In this document: positions 1 to 8,909 of the stretch, piece after piece
Position numbering within the stretch: the first letter of the stretch is position 1
Layout: each line of letters starts with the position of its first letter
DNA from: Mangrovimicrobium sp048323675
Lineage (GTDB): Bacteria; Pseudomonadota; Gammaproteobacteria; Pseudomonadales; Halieaceae
Assembly: GCF_048323675.1 (NCBI RefSeq)
Contig: NZ_JBLWFK010000005.1
Location: 248,001 to 312,000 of the forward strand
DNA: 64,000 nt
Direction: 5' to 3'
Program-made: the position numbers and the translations under genes
Notes under the pieces: generated by a model
Told to the model about the DNA's origin: nothing
The model's database searches: none
The model's input: only the letters and a program-made list of their open reading frames with translations

Positions 1-479
1 CGCGCGATGCCCTCGGCGTCGAAAGAGACCACGCCGTACCGCTCCGGGTCCTGTACGTAGTAGGCAAAAACCGAGGCGCCGCTGTCACGCTGGGCAGCGC
101 TGCGCAATTTCTGGGTGAAGCCGCCACCGTAGAAGATATTGTCCCCGAGGACCAGTGCGACGCGGGAGTCACCGATAAACTCCTGGCCGAGGATGAATGC
201 CTGGGCGAGGCCGTCCGGGCTCGGCTGTGCCGTATAACTGAGCTGGATGCCCCACTGCGCCCCATTGCCGAGCAATTCGCGGAAGGCGGACTGATCGCGG
301 GGCGTGGTAATGACAAGGATGTCGCGAATGCCCGCCAGCATCAGGGTGGCCAGCGGATAGTAGATCATCGGCTTGTCGTACACCGGCATCAACTGCTTGG
401 AGACGGTGCTGGTCAGCGGATGCAGCCGGGTGCCGGTGCCACCGGCGAGGATGATACCCTTGTAGGCAGTGCTGGTCAT
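1..479 (-). CDS. rfbA: Glucose-1-phosphate thymidylyltransferase (partial, C-terminus outside window)
   Basis: Joins dTTP and glucose-1-phosphate to give dTDP-glucose, the first step towards dTDP-L-rhamnose and related cell-surface sugars; cytoplasmic. The 159 residues present begin MTSTAYKGIILAGGTGTRL, the nucleotide-binding signature of the family, followed by SKQLMPVYDKPMIYYPL, QPSPDGLAQAF and LVLGDNIFYG, all hallmarks of RmlA. The ATG at 479 is the natural start because the conserved GIILAGG begins seven residues later. The gene runs off the left edge, so only about half of a usual ~290-residue enzyme is seen. It diverges from the glycosyltransferase at 597, which with the following genes suggests a polysaccharide locus. 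Identity is near certain. Confidence 0.95.
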   Translation of the reverse strand, partial: MTSTAYKGIILAGGTGTRLHPLTSTVSKQLMPVYDKPMIYYPLATLMLAGIRDILVITTPRDQSAFRELLGNGAQWGIQLSYTAQPSPDGLAQAFILGQEFIGDSRVALVLGDNIFYGGGFTQKLRSAAQRDSGASVFAYYVQDPERYGVVSFDAEGIA

Positions 480-596
480 GGTTTGCTCGGATTGGGGCGT
501 ACCGCGGGATTATAGCGGAATCCCCGGTGACTTTCCGGTGGCTGGATTTTTGCCTCCCTGCTGCTTAGAATTTGGAGTCCTGCCGCTGAAGTAAAT

Positions 597-1964
597 TTGC
601 GTCATTTCCGTCCCGGGCCCCGCACCTCCCCCAGCGGTGAAATTGAGGAAGCTGATATCAGCCAGCCAGAAACAATCCAGGCCGAGGCGCTGCCCCGGGT
701 CGCAGCCAGCCCTTTGGCGCCGGTTCAGGCGCAACCACTGCGCATTGCGCTGCTGGGGTACCGCAGCAATCCCCACGGCGGTGGCCAGGGAATCTATCTC
801 TATTACCTGAGCAAGGCACTGGTGGACGCCGGTCACCGGGTCGACGTGATCTCCGGCCCGCCCTACCCGCGGCTGGATCCCCGGGTGGGCTTTATCCCCC
901 TGCAGAGCCTCGATCTCTATCGCAACGGACTGCGCTCCCTGCGTCCGCGCCACCTCTCCTCCATGAGCAATGTCATCGAGTGGAGCAGCAAGCTGACCGG
1001 CGGTTTCGCGGAACCCTACACCTTCAGCCGCCGGGCGGTAAAGTTCCTGCGCCGCCACGGCCATCGCTACGACATCATCCACGACAACCAGTGCCTTGGT
1101 TACGGCATGCTGGAGTTGCAGCGCATGGGCCTGCCGCTGGTGACCACGGTGCATCACCCGATCACCAGCGACCTGCGCATCGCACTCGCCGCATCGAACT
1201 CGTTCCGCGAACGCCTGCTGATCCGGCGCTGGCATTCTTTCCTCGGTATGCAGGCCCGGGTGATCCGCCAGTTACACCACGTGGTGACGGTATCGGAAAC
1301 CTCCCGCCAGGACATCGCCCGGGATTTCGGACTGCAGCCGGCGGGCATCGATCTCGTTCCGATCGGCATTGATACCGAGCAGTTCCGCCCGCTGCCGGAG
1401 ATACCGCGTCGCCCCCAGCGCCTCATGGCTACCTGCTCCGCCGACGCGCCACTCAAGGGCCTGCGCTACCTGATCCGGGCCTACGCCCAGTTGCTGTCGC
1501 AGTGGCCGGAGCTGGAATTACTGGTCGTCAGCAAGCTGCGCCCCGGGGGTGAAACCGAACAATTGATCCAGCAACTCGGGCTTGCCGGTCGGATTCGCTT
1601 CGTCAGCGGTATCAGCACCGAACAGATGGTGAAGTATTACGCCGAGGCGACCATTGCGGTGGTGCCCTCCGTCTACGAAGGCTTCGGCCTGCCGGCGGGC
1701 GAGGCCATGGCCTGCGCGGTCCCGGTGGTGTCCACGGACGGCGGCGCCCTGCCCGAGGTGGTGGGCGATGCGGCGCTCCAGGTGCCGGCAAAATCCGCCG
1801 ATGCCCTGGCCGCGGCCATCGACAGCCTGCTGCGTGACCCGCAGCGCAGGGAGCAGCTGGCCCGTGCCGGGCGGGAGCGGATTCTGGAGAAGTTCAGCTG
1901 GGCGCGTTGCGCCGAGCGGATGGCAGGCTATTACCGGGAGGTACTGCTGCGTGCAGACGGTTGA
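597..1964 (+). CDS. Glycosyltransferase family 4 (GT-B fold)
   Basis: Retaining GT-B glycosyltransferase that probably adds a sugar to a lipid-linked or surface glycan; donor and acceptor cannot be read from sequence. The N-terminal Rossmann half starts near residue 48 (LRIALLGYRSNPHGGGQGIY), which is the acceptor-side glycine-rich loop. The C-terminal half carries PSVYEGFGLPAGEAMAC, the GT4 E-x7-E donor motif, and then GGALPEVVGD. The start is unclear: the longest frame opens with TTG at 597 without a good ribosome site, an in-frame TTG lies at 714, and the first ~45 residues look non-conserved. The end overlaps the next gene by 14 nt, so the two are probably co-translated. The family is secure, the substrate unknown. 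Confidence 0.88.
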   Translation: MRHFRPGPRTSPSGEIEEADISQPETIQAEALPRVAASPLAPVQAQPLRIALLGYRSNPHGGGQGIYLYYLSKALVDAGHRVDVISGPPYPRLDPRVGFIPLQSLDLYRNGLRSLRPRHLSSMSNVIEWSSKLTGGFAEPYTFSRRAVKFLRRHGHRYDIIHDNQCLGYGMLELQRMGLPLVTTVHHPITSDLRIALAASNSFRERLLIRRWHSFLGMQARVIRQLHHVVTVSETSRQDIARDFGLQPAGIDLVPIGIDTEQFRPLPEIPRRPQRLMATCSADAPLKGLRYLIRAYAQLLSQWPELELLVVSKLRPGGETEQLIQQLGLAGRIRFVSGISTEQMVKYYAEATIAVVPSVYEGFGLPAGEAMACAVPVVSTDGGALPEVVGDAALQVPAKSADALAAAIDSLLRDPQRREQLARAGRERILEKFSWARCAERMAGYYREVLLRADG

Positions 1965-2664
1965 TTTCGGGCACCTGCCGCTGGCCGCCGGGGATGTGGT
2001 CCTCGATCTCGGTTGCGGTGAGGGCCGGCACGTGATTTCCGCCTACCTGTCGGCCCAGGTGCATTCCATCGGCGTGGACCTGTCCCTGCCCGACCTGCTG
2101 ACCACCCGGGAAAAAATGCGCGACTTCGACGCGCCCGCCGATGACGGGCGCAGCTTCGGTCTCTCCTCCGCGAGCGCGCTGGCGCTGCCCTTTGCCGACA
2201 ACACCTTCGACAAAATCATCTGCAGCGAGGTACTCGAGCATATCCCCGACTACCGCGCCGCGCTGCGCGAGATCCAGCGGGTGCTGAAGCCCGGCGGCCT
2301 GTTCTGCGCCAGTGTGCCCCGCCGCTGGCCGGAAAAACTCTGCTGGCTGCTGAGCGAGGAATACCACAATACCCCCGGCGGGCACATCCGGATTTTCCGC
2401 GCGGCCGAATTGCGCAGGGAAATCGAATCCCTCGGCCTGCAGCACTACCACCGCCACTGGGCGCACGCCCTGCATGTCCCGTTCTGGTGGTTGAAATGCC
2501 TGTTCTGGGGCAACGACGAGCAGTGGCTGGTGCGCCAGTACCACCGCCTGCTGGTCTGGGACATCATGCAGCGGCCGCGCCTGACCCGGGTCAGCGAGCA
2601 GCTGCTCAACCCGCTGATGGGCAAAAGTGTGGTGATGTATTTCCGCAAGGGGGCGACCGCGTGA
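1951..2664 (+). CDS. Class I SAM-dependent methyltransferase
   Basis: Soluble SAM-dependent methyltransferase of the Methyltransf_11/UbiE-like type, 237 residues from a GTG at 1951. SAM motif I is VVLDLGCGEGRH near residue 16, then GVDLSLPDLL (motif II), ALPFADNTFDKIICSEVLEHI (motifs of the acidic loop and post-II) and VLKPGGLFCASVP (motif III). The GTG is chosen because it puts motif I at the normal distance from the N-terminus; the frame remains open further upstream inside the glycosyltransferase gene, but that part is a shadow of it. It overlaps its neighbours on both sides (14 nt upstream, GTGA downstream), marking a tight operon. A sugar, lipid or prenyl-type acceptor is possible; nothing in the sequence decides it. 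Confidence 0.85.
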   Translation: MQTVDFGHLPLAAGDVVLDLGCGEGRHVISAYLSAQVHSIGVDLSLPDLLTTREKMRDFDAPADDGRSFGLSSASALALPFADNTFDKIICSEVLEHIPDYRAALREIQRVLKPGGLFCASVPRRWPEKLCWLLSEEYHNTPGGHIRIFRAAELRREIESLGLQHYHRHWAHALHVPFWWLKCLFWGNDEQWLVRQYHRLLVWDIMQRPRLTRVSEQLLNPLMGKSVVMYFRKGATA

Positions 2665-3734
2665 GTGGCCTGTACCTCAGCCGCGGTCTCTACCCCGAGG
2701 AGTTCCTGCGGCCGACGGTCCAGTTCATCCTCGACTGCCAGCGCCCCAGCGGAGAAATTCCCTGGTTTCCGGGCGGCCATACGGACCCCTGGGATCATGT
2801 GGAAGCAGCCATGGGCCTGGCCATCGGGGGAGAATACGCGGCGGCGCGCCGCGCGTTCCGGTGGCTGCAGCAAATGCAGCTGGAGGACGGCAGCTGGTGG
2901 GCCTCCTACCGGGACGGCGAGGTCGACTGCAAGGAAGGCCGCCGCGAGAGTAATTTCGTCGCCTACGTGGCCACCGGGGTCTGGCATTACCACCTGATCA
3001 GCCAGGAGCGGGATTTCCTGCGCGACATGTGGCCCATGGTCGAGCGCGCGATGGCCTTCGTGCTGTCGCTGCAGACCGAACACGGCGACATCCACTGGGC
3101 GGTCGATGTGGCCGGTGAGCCGAAGCGGGACGCGCTGGTCACCGGATGCTCCTCGATTTACAAGAGCCTGGAGTGCGCCTGCAATATCGCCCAGACCCTC
3201 GGCCAGCCGCGTCCCGACTGGCTGTTGGCCCGGGAACAGCTCGGCCTTGCCCTGCGCTCGCGTCCGGAGCGCTTCGATCGCACCTGGGAGAGCAAGGCCC
3301 GCTACTCCATGGACTGGTTTTACCCGGTGCTGGCCGGCGTGTTGCCGCAAGCCGAGGCACGCGCCCGGCTGAAAGCGCGCTGGGAAGAGTTTGTCGAGAA
3401 CGGCCAGGGTTGCCGCTGTGTTGCCGACCAGCCCTGGGTTACCGTGGCGGAGTCCTGCGAGTTGGTGCTCGCGCTGCTGGCGGCCGGCGACCACGCCCGC
3501 GCAGTCAAGGTCTACAGCTGGCTGCAGCAGTGGCGCCTGCCCGATGGCAGTTACTGGACTGGCTACCAGCTGGTCGAGGAACTCCTGTGGCCCGACGAGA
3601 AGCCGACCTGGACCGCGGCGGCGATACTGCTCGCGGCGGATGCCCTGACCGGGCACACGGCTGCCGCGGAACTGTTCTGCGCGGTAAATCTGCTGGACGA
3701 GGATGCCGGCCAGCGACAGCGCCGGGTGGACTGA
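2661..3734 (+). CDS. Prenyltransferase/squalene-cyclase-like alpha-alpha toroid protein
   Basis: Cytoplasmic protein of 357 residues that looks like an alpha/alpha-barrel of the terpene cyclase and prenyltransferase beta-subunit superfamily. Evidence is the repeated pattern of W/F-L-x2-Q followed by an acidic-Gly stretch: FILDCQRPSGEIPW, WLQQMQLEDGSWWASY, FVLSLQTEHGDIHW and WLQQWRLPDGSYWTGY, which resemble QW-type repeats. No DxDD or DxDDTA cyclase motif is visible, so catalysis as a cyclase is doubtful. The GTG at 2661 overlaps the methyltransferase stop as GTGA, so translation is coupled. With the glycosyltransferase and methyltransferase upstream it may act on, or bind, an isoprenoid-linked glycan. 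That role is inference; a six-hairpin glycosidase-like toroid is an alternative. Confidence 0.7.
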   Translation: MSGLYLSRGLYPEEFLRPTVQFILDCQRPSGEIPWFPGGHTDPWDHVEAAMGLAIGGEYAAARRAFRWLQQMQLEDGSWWASYRDGEVDCKEGRRESNFVAYVATGVWHYHLISQERDFLRDMWPMVERAMAFVLSLQTEHGDIHWAVDVAGEPKRDALVTGCSSIYKSLECACNIAQTLGQPRPDWLLAREQLGLALRSRPERFDRTWESKARYSMDWFYPVLAGVLPQAEARARLKARWEEFVENGQGCRCVADQPWVTVAESCELVLALLAAGDHARAVKVYSWLQQWRLPDGSYWTGYQLVEELLWPDEKPTWTAAAILLAADALTGHTAAAELFCAVNLLDEDAGQRQRRVD

Positions 3735-3746
3735 CAGGCCCGGATT

Positions 3747-4364
3747 CTAGAGGCGTCGCAACAGCCCCAGGCTGCCGGCGCGTTCCACTTCCCGGTACAG
3801 GCCCGAGGCCAGTGCCATGCGGTAAATCGCGAAAGGCGCCTGTCCGCCCTCGTAGGCGTCCTCGAAGAGGTCGTGAATCGCCAGTGTGCCACCCGGTAAA
3901 ACCCAGGGGCTCCAGCAGCGGTAATCGAGCAGCGCCGCATCCAGGCTGTGCCCGCCATCGATAAACAGCATACCGAGCGGCGTGCGCCACTGGCGGCCGG
4001 CGGCGGCAGAGCCGGCTACCACGGGCACCACGGTATCCTCCAGTTGTGCGGCGCGGATGTTGCGGCGAAATTCCCCAAAGCTGTCGAACTGGGCCGCGTT
4101 GCGGTCGAACAGGTCCGGGTCGTGGAAGAATTCCCCCGGCTGGTGTTCTTCCGATCCGCGGTGGTGGTCGAGGGCGAATACGGTGGCGTCGACCTGGCGA
4201 CAGGCCAGCCCCAGGTAGATTGTCGATTTCCCACAGTAACTGCCGATTTCCAGGACCGGCCCCAGCCTGCCGGCCTCCAGCGCGTGGCGGTACAGCGCCT
4301 CCCCCTCGTCACTGGCAAGAAAACCCTTGATGGCATCGATGTTGTCGGGGAGGTCGGGGATCAT
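3747..4364 (-). CDS. Class I SAM-dependent methyltransferase (Methyltransf_24-like)
   Basis: A 205-residue Rossmann methyltransferase. Motif I is PVLEIGSYCGKSTIYLG near residue 36, followed by an acidic/His stretch (VFALDHHRGSEEHQ) that would hold the SAM ribose, and GMLFIDGGHSLDAALLDYR with the family FIDGxHxY-like segment, then WVLPGGTLAIHDLF. This layout fits the Methyltransf_24 group, which includes glycan and antibiotic O-methyltransferases. It is convergent with the toroid gene (12 nt between stops) and is probably part of the same sugar locus, though on the other strand. ATG at 4364 is supported by the position of motif I. Substrate unknown. Confidence 0.8.
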   Translation of the reverse strand: MIPDLPDNIDAIKGFLASDEGEALYRHALEAGRLGPVLEIGSYCGKSTIYLGLACRQVDATVFALDHHRGSEEHQPGEFFHDPDLFDRNAAQFDSFGEFRRNIRAAQLEDTVVPVVAGSAAAGRQWRTPLGMLFIDGGHSLDAALLDYRCWSPWVLPGGTLAIHDLFEDAYEGGQAPFAIYRMALASGLYREVERAGSLGLLRRL

Positions 4365-4497
4365 GGCATTGGCTGTGTTACGGGGCAGGAAAAGTTAGCG
4401 GGTTTGTACGGTGGAGGCAAGGATCGCGCACAGCGATACGCATCGGCGCGAGGCTTGAGGTATTCTGGGCCCCGTAAATCCCGGTCTGGAGCCGCCG

Positions 4498-5766
4498 ATG
4501 CGCTACCTGTATAGCGCCCTGTTCTATCTCTTGTTGCCCGCCGTGCTGCTGCGCATGCTGTGGCGCTCGCGCCGCGCCCCCGCCTACCGCAGGCGCCTGG
4601 GAGAGCGTTTCGGAGTTTTTCCCGGCCTGCAGGGTAACAGCCAGCCAGTGATCTGGATTCACGCCGCTTCCGTTGGCGAAACCCAGGCGGCCAGGCCCCT
4701 GATCGAGGACCTGCAGGAGCGCTTCCCGGAAGCCCGGCTGGTTGTCACCACCACCACGCCGACCGGCTCGGCACTGGTGCGTGGCCTGTTCGGCGACGCG
4801 GTGTTTCATGTCTACTGCCCCTGGGACCTGCCCGGTGCGGTGCGCCGGTTCCTGCGTCGGGTGCAGCCCCGGGTGCTGGTGCTGATGGAGACCGAACTGT
4901 GGCCCAACCTGCTGCACCACAGCCGCCGCCAGGGCTGTCGGGTGTTGCTGGCCAATGCCAGGATGTCGCAGCGTTCCGCCCGCGGCTATGCCCGCTTCGG
5001 GCGCCTGACCCGACAGATGCTCGCAGACCTCGATCTCGCCGCCTGCCAGTCGGCGGAGGATGCCGCGCGGCTGGTGGACCTGGGCCTGGACCCCGGGCGG
5101 GCAGCGGTCACGGGCAGTCTGAAGTTTGATTTCGCCCTGGATGCGCAGCTGCAATCGCTGGCAGCGCACTTGCGCGCGCAGCTGAACCGCCCGGTGTTGC
5201 TGGGAGCGAGTACTCACCCCGGCGAAGAAGCAGTGATTCTGGAGGCATTCCGCAGTGCGCGAACGGTGGTGCCGGACCTGCTGTGCCTGCTGGTCCCCCG
5301 ACATCCGGAACGTTTCAACGAGGTTGACGGCCTGTGCCGCGCCGCCGGTTTTGTCGTGGTCCGCCGTTCCAGCGGTATTGCGGTGCAGGCGACCGATGAC
5401 ATTCTGCTGGGCGACACGATGGGCGAGCTGCGCCTGTTCTGCGGGGTGGCGTCGCTGTGCGTGGTCGGCGGCAGCTTTATTCCCCACGGTGGACAGAACC
5501 CCCTGGAGGCGGCGGCCTGGGGAGTGCCGCTGCTCTGTGGCCCGCACATGTTCAACTTCAGCGAGATTACCCGCTTGCTGCTGGCGGGTGGCGGTATGCA
5601 GCAACTGGCCGGCGGTGCAGAACTGGCGCCCTGTGTCCGCGGGCTGTTGCAGGATTCTGTGCGCTGTCAGGCGATGGGCAGTGCGGCGCTGGCCGTGGTG
5701 GCGGCAAACCGCGGAGCGCGGGAGCGAATAGTGGCAATGGTGGCCGGGCTGTTGCCCGGCCACTGA
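4498..5766 (+). CDS. waaA: 3-deoxy-D-manno-octulosonic acid (Kdo) transferase
   Basis: Transfers Kdo from CMP-Kdo to lipid IVA in lipopolysaccharide inner-core assembly, on the inner face of the cytoplasmic membrane. The 422-residue length is normal for WaaA. An N-terminal hydrophobic anchor (LYSALFYLLLPAVLLRMLW) precedes the glycosyltransferase N domain with the signature WIHAASVGETQAARPL, then TTTTPTGSALV and LMETELWPNLL. The C-terminal CMP-binding part has GGSFIPHGGQNPLEAAAWG. The ATG at 4498 places the anchor at the N-terminus as expected. It converges on tolC with only 6 nt between stops. No close alternative assignment. Confidence 0.95.
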   Translation: MRYLYSALFYLLLPAVLLRMLWRSRRAPAYRRRLGERFGVFPGLQGNSQPVIWIHAASVGETQAARPLIEDLQERFPEARLVVTTTTPTGSALVRGLFGDAVFHVYCPWDLPGAVRRFLRRVQPRVLVLMETELWPNLLHHSRRQGCRVLLANARMSQRSARGYARFGRLTRQMLADLDLAACQSAEDAARLVDLGLDPGRAAVTGSLKFDFALDAQLQSLAAHLRAQLNRPVLLGASTHPGEEAVILEAFRSARTVVPDLLCLLVPRHPERFNEVDGLCRAAGFVVVRRSSGIAVQATDDILLGDTMGELRLFCGVASLCVVGGSFIPHGGQNPLEAAAWGVPLLCGPHMFNFSEITRLLLAGGGMQQLAGGAELAPCVRGLLQDSVRCQAMGSAALAVVAANRGARERIVAMVAGLLPGH

Positions 5767-5772
5767 GAGGGT

Positions 5773-7197
5773 TTACCTGGTAGTCGTCGTGGTCGCGCTG
5801 GCGCTGGGCGGTGGCGCTTCCTTGAGGAAGGAGTTGAGCTTGATGACATCCTCGGGGCTCAGCAGGCCGGCCTGTTCCTTTAGCTGCAGCAGGTCGATGA
5901 CGTAGTCGTAGCGGCTGTTGGAGTAATCGCGCTCCGCCGCGTACAGGGTCTGCTGGGCATTGAGTACGTCCACCACGTTGCGGGTACCGACTTCATAGCC
6001 CGCCTGGGTGGCGTCCAGGGCGCTCTTCGAGGAGACAATGCTCTGCTTGCGCGCGGCTACCCGGGTGACGTCGCTCATGACGGTCATGTGCAGTGAGCGG
6101 GTGTTGGTAACCGTGTTGCGCATCAGGTTGACGCGGCTCTCCTGCGCGGCGAGGTATTCCTGCGCGGACCTGCGCCGCTGGGCGCTAATGCCGCCGCCGG
6201 CGAACAGGGGCATCTGTACCCGCAGCTCCCACACATCGCCCTCGCTGGTGTTATAGGGCGAGGTGAGGAAGTCCGTGGCCGGCCTGATGGTGCGGCTGCC
6301 GTCGGTTTCGTTGTCCGAGTAGGCGTAGGTACCGGTGATGGTCGGTGCGTGCTCGGAGGTGCTGGAGTGCGACGCCTGGCGCGCGGCCTCCTCGGCGTAG
6401 CGCGCAGCCTGCAGGCTGAAGTTGTTCTGCAGGGCGAAATCCACCCAGGCCGCGCGATCGGTCGGTTGCGGCGGGGTGATGGGGAAATCCTCGCCGAGTA
6501 CGTTTAGGTTGTCGTGTTTCTGCCCGGTGAGCACCGAGAGCTGTTCCAGCGCCACCGCGACGCTGTTTTCATCGACGATACGGTTGACCTGCGACAGGTC
6601 GTAAGCGGCCTGGGCTTCGTAGACATCGGTAATGGCGATCAGGCCGACGTCGAAGCGCTGCTGGGTCTGTTCCAGCTGGCGTTCAAAGGCCCGCTCCTGG
6701 GCCTTGGAGGCCTCCAGGTTATCCTGGGCCCGCAGTACCGCGAGATAGGCCTGCACCACGCGCACGATCAGGTTCTGCTGATTGCCGGCAAAGGTGGATT
6801 CGGCCTGCTTGGTCAGTTCCTTGCCCTGCTTGAAGTCAAACCAGGCGGCGAGGTCAAACAGCGGCTGGCTGAGGGAGACCTGCCAGCCCTTGGTGATGGT
6901 ATCCGTGGTGGTATTGCTGTCGACACTGACGACGCCGTCCGGACCCAGTTGCAGGTTCTCGGACTTGGTATCGTAGTCGGAGCCGGAGCGGGCGTATTGC
7001 GCGCCGACCTGGGGCAGCAGTCCGGCGAGCCCGAGGTTCTTCGCTTCCCGGTTGGCCATGTACTGGGCTTCCTCGGTTTTCAGCTGGGCATCGTTCTCCA
7101 GGGCGAGTTCGTAAATGTCCAGCAGAGAGTCAGCTCGTGCAGGCATTGCCGCAAACGCTACAGCCAAGGCCAGGAGTGCTACTCCGGTCTGTTTCAT
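5773..7197 (-). CDS. tolC: TolC family outer membrane efflux channel
   Basis: Trimeric outer-membrane exit duct used by RND pumps and type I secretion. The 474-residue precursor starts with a signal peptide (MKQTGVALLALAVAFAAMPARA) and continues LLDIYELALENDAQLKTEEA, the typical TolC start of the mature chain. Two structural repeats follow, each with long heptad-rich helices (AYLAVLRAQDNLEASKAQ and VRLNVL-like parts such as VVDVLNAQQTLYAAERDYS) that form the periplasmic tunnel. A Ser/Thr-rich low-complexity tail closes the protein. It is divergent from yqiB and belongs to the conserved tolC-yqiB-cpdA-parE neighbourhood known from Escherichia and Pseudomonas, which supports true TolC rather than another outer membrane factor. 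Confidence 0.95.
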   Translation of the reverse strand: MKQTGVALLALAVAFAAMPARADSLLDIYELALENDAQLKTEEAQYMANREAKNLGLAGLLPQVGAQYARSGSDYDTKSENLQLGPDGVVSVDSNTTTDTITKGWQVSLSQPLFDLAAWFDFKQGKELTKQAESTFAGNQQNLIVRVVQAYLAVLRAQDNLEASKAQERAFERQLEQTQQRFDVGLIAITDVYEAQAAYDLSQVNRIVDENSVAVALEQLSVLTGQKHDNLNVLGEDFPITPPQPTDRAAWVDFALQNNFSLQAARYAEEAARQASHSSTSEHAPTITGTYAYSDNETDGSRTIRPATDFLTSPYNTSEGDVWELRVQMPLFAGGGISAQRRRSAQEYLAAQESRVNLMRNTVTNTRSLHMTVMSDVTRVAARKQSIVSSKSALDATQAGYEVGTRNVVDVLNAQQTLYAAERDYSNSRYDYVIDLLQLKEQAGLLSPEDVIKLNSFLKEAPPPSASATTTTTR

Positions 7198-7385
7198 GTT
7201 GTTTCCTCATTTATGCTGCGCCGCGTTAAAGGTCGCGCTGCGGCGCAAGTGTACCAGTCTGGGGTTGGGCTTGTATTGTGTGATGAGCAGCGCAAAAATG
7301 CCCGTAGCGCCGAATATCATAAGTGTTACACTCAAGCCATGTCCACGCTGGGGTTCCTTTGGCCAGGCTTGCCTGGGGCGTGGTG

Positions 7386-7850
7386 GTGAAGCCTCGGGAG
7401 GCGTTTTTGCAACACGCGAAACACAGACAGCCAGTATTGGACCTCGTCGAACTGCATGCAGTTTGCGAGGCCAATTACGCGCGTCTGATTCGACTTTTCC
7501 CCAACTATGAAACCACCAACCGGCGTGAATTCCTCGTCGGTGGCGCACATGTGACCGTCGAAGTCGCCGATCGTTCACGCTATACGACCATTTTCCGGGT
7601 GCAGCAACTGCACGGCAGTGATCGCTGGCTCGGTAGCCTGCGTATGGAGGTGCGCGCCTACCACGATGCCGGAATGCTGGAAGTGGGCAGCTTCCAGTCA
7701 CATCGCCGGGTGCAGCCGCGTTATGGCTACCCCAATCCCAAGATGCACCAGCAGGACGAGAAGGCCCAGCAGAACCGCTTCCTGGCGGACTGGCTGGAAA
7801 ATTGTCTGGCGCACGGCCGCAGTGCCGCCTGCGTTGACCCCCGGGCCTGA
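7386..7850 (+). CDS. yqiB: DUF1249 domain protein (YqiB-like)
   Basis: Conserved small cytoplasmic protein of unknown biochemical function. The family core is visible from ELHAVCEANYARLIRLFPNY through VEVADRSRYTTIFRVQQ, MEVRAYHDAGMLEV and PKMHQQDEKAQQNRFLADWL, the last being the well conserved C-terminal motif of DUF1249. I place the start at GTG 7386 (154 residues), preceded by a GGGG at 7374-7377; the frame stays open to 7323, but the extra residues are not like the family. It lies 24 nt upstream of cpdA, as in Escherichia coli, and is probably co-transcribed with it. The exact start among three consecutive GTG codons (7380, 7383, 7386) is uncertain. Confidence 0.88.
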   Translation: MKPREAFLQHAKHRQPVLDLVELHAVCEANYARLIRLFPNYETTNRREFLVGGAHVTVEVADRSRYTTIFRVQQLHGSDRWLGSLRMEVRAYHDAGMLEVGSFQSHRRVQPRYGYPNPKMHQQDEKAQQNRFLADWLENCLAHGRSAACVDPRA

Positions 7851-7874
7851 AGCCGCCCGACGCCGCCGATTTCC

Positions 7875-8717
7875 ATGCCGTCCCCGAACGACAAGCAGTG
7901 CAGCATCACCCCTGCCGGCGACAGTGTGCACCTGGTCCAGTTGACCGACACCCATCTCTGCGCAGAGCCCGGCGGTACTCTTTTGGGTATGGATACCGAT
8001 CGTTCCCTGCAACTGGTGATCGACCAGGTGCTGCGCGAGCGCAGCCACATTGACCTGTTGCTGGCCACCGGCGACCTCTCCGACCGCGGTGCGCAATCCG
8101 CCTACCGCCGCCTGCAGGGCTACCTGCAGCGGATTCCCGCTACTGCCTGCTGGCTGCCCGGCAATCACGACAATCGCCAGGAAATGGCTGCGGCGCTCGG
8201 CGACAGCGGCGAGTTGTGTGGCGCGATTCTCGCAGGTAACTGGCAAATTGTGATGCTCGATTCGCAGGTGCCCGGGGAAGTGGGAGGCTGCCTCGGGGAG
8301 ACAGAACTGGCGCGTTTGCGCGATGCCCTGGTGCGAGCGCAAGACAATACATGGCATACGCTGGTCTGCCTGCACCACCAGCCGGTTGCCATCGGCAGTG
8401 AATGGCTGGATGAACAGATGGTCAGTGACGCCGACGCCTTCTGGTCGCTTGTCGACGCCTTTCCCGGGGTGGTGCGCGGCGTACTGTGGGGGCATGTGCA
8501 CCAGCACATCGACCGCCGTCGCGGCGCTGTTGCCCTGATGGCCTCGCCCTCCACCTGCGTGCAGTTTGCCCCGGGCAGCAGCGGCTTCAAGGCCGACGAC
8601 CAGCCCCCGGGATACCGCTGGCTGGAGTTGACCCGGGATGGCGACATTCGCAGCGGCGTGTCGCGGGTGACCGGTGCGGATTTCAATGTGGACCTCGAAT
8701 CCTGCGGATATCTCTAG
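7875..8717 (+). CDS. cpdA: 3',5'-cyclic-AMP phosphodiesterase
   Basis: Hydrolyses cAMP to AMP and so lowers CRP activity; cytoplasmic metallophosphoesterase. All metal-binding blocks are present in order: QLTDTHLCAEPGG (D-x-H), ATGDLSDRG (GDLSD), WLPGNHDNRQEM (GNHD), LVCLHHQPVAIGS (the conserved His) and LWGHVHQHIDR (GHxHxH). The LLGMDTDRSLQLV segment after the first block is characteristic of CpdA. At 280 residues it is the usual length. It follows yqiB by 24 nt and precedes parE by 192 nt. The presence of cpdA shows that cAMP signalling is expected in this organism. Confidence 0.95.
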   Translation: MPSPNDKQCSITPAGDSVHLVQLTDTHLCAEPGGTLLGMDTDRSLQLVIDQVLRERSHIDLLLATGDLSDRGAQSAYRRLQGYLQRIPATACWLPGNHDNRQEMAAALGDSGELCGAILAGNWQIVMLDSQVPGEVGGCLGETELARLRDALVRAQDNTWHTLVCLHHQPVAIGSEWLDEQMVSDADAFWSLVDAFPGVVRGVLWGHVHQHIDRRRGAVALMASPSTCVQFAPGSSGFKADDQPPGYRWLELTRDGDIRSGVSRVTGADFNVDLESCGYL

Positions 8718-8909
8718 CCGGGAGACCGCGGCAGAGCCGCCCGGGCTGTAAACCCCAGCGCATGACACCAGCATCGCAGCCAGGCGGGCGGCCCCGACCG
8801 CAGTGGCCGCGGGTGTATCGCCGATGGGAAATTTCAGCTAGTACACACGCCCGCAGCCAGCCTCGTGTACAATGACCCGGAACCTGTTTTCCAGCACCCC
8901 AGAGCCTGA

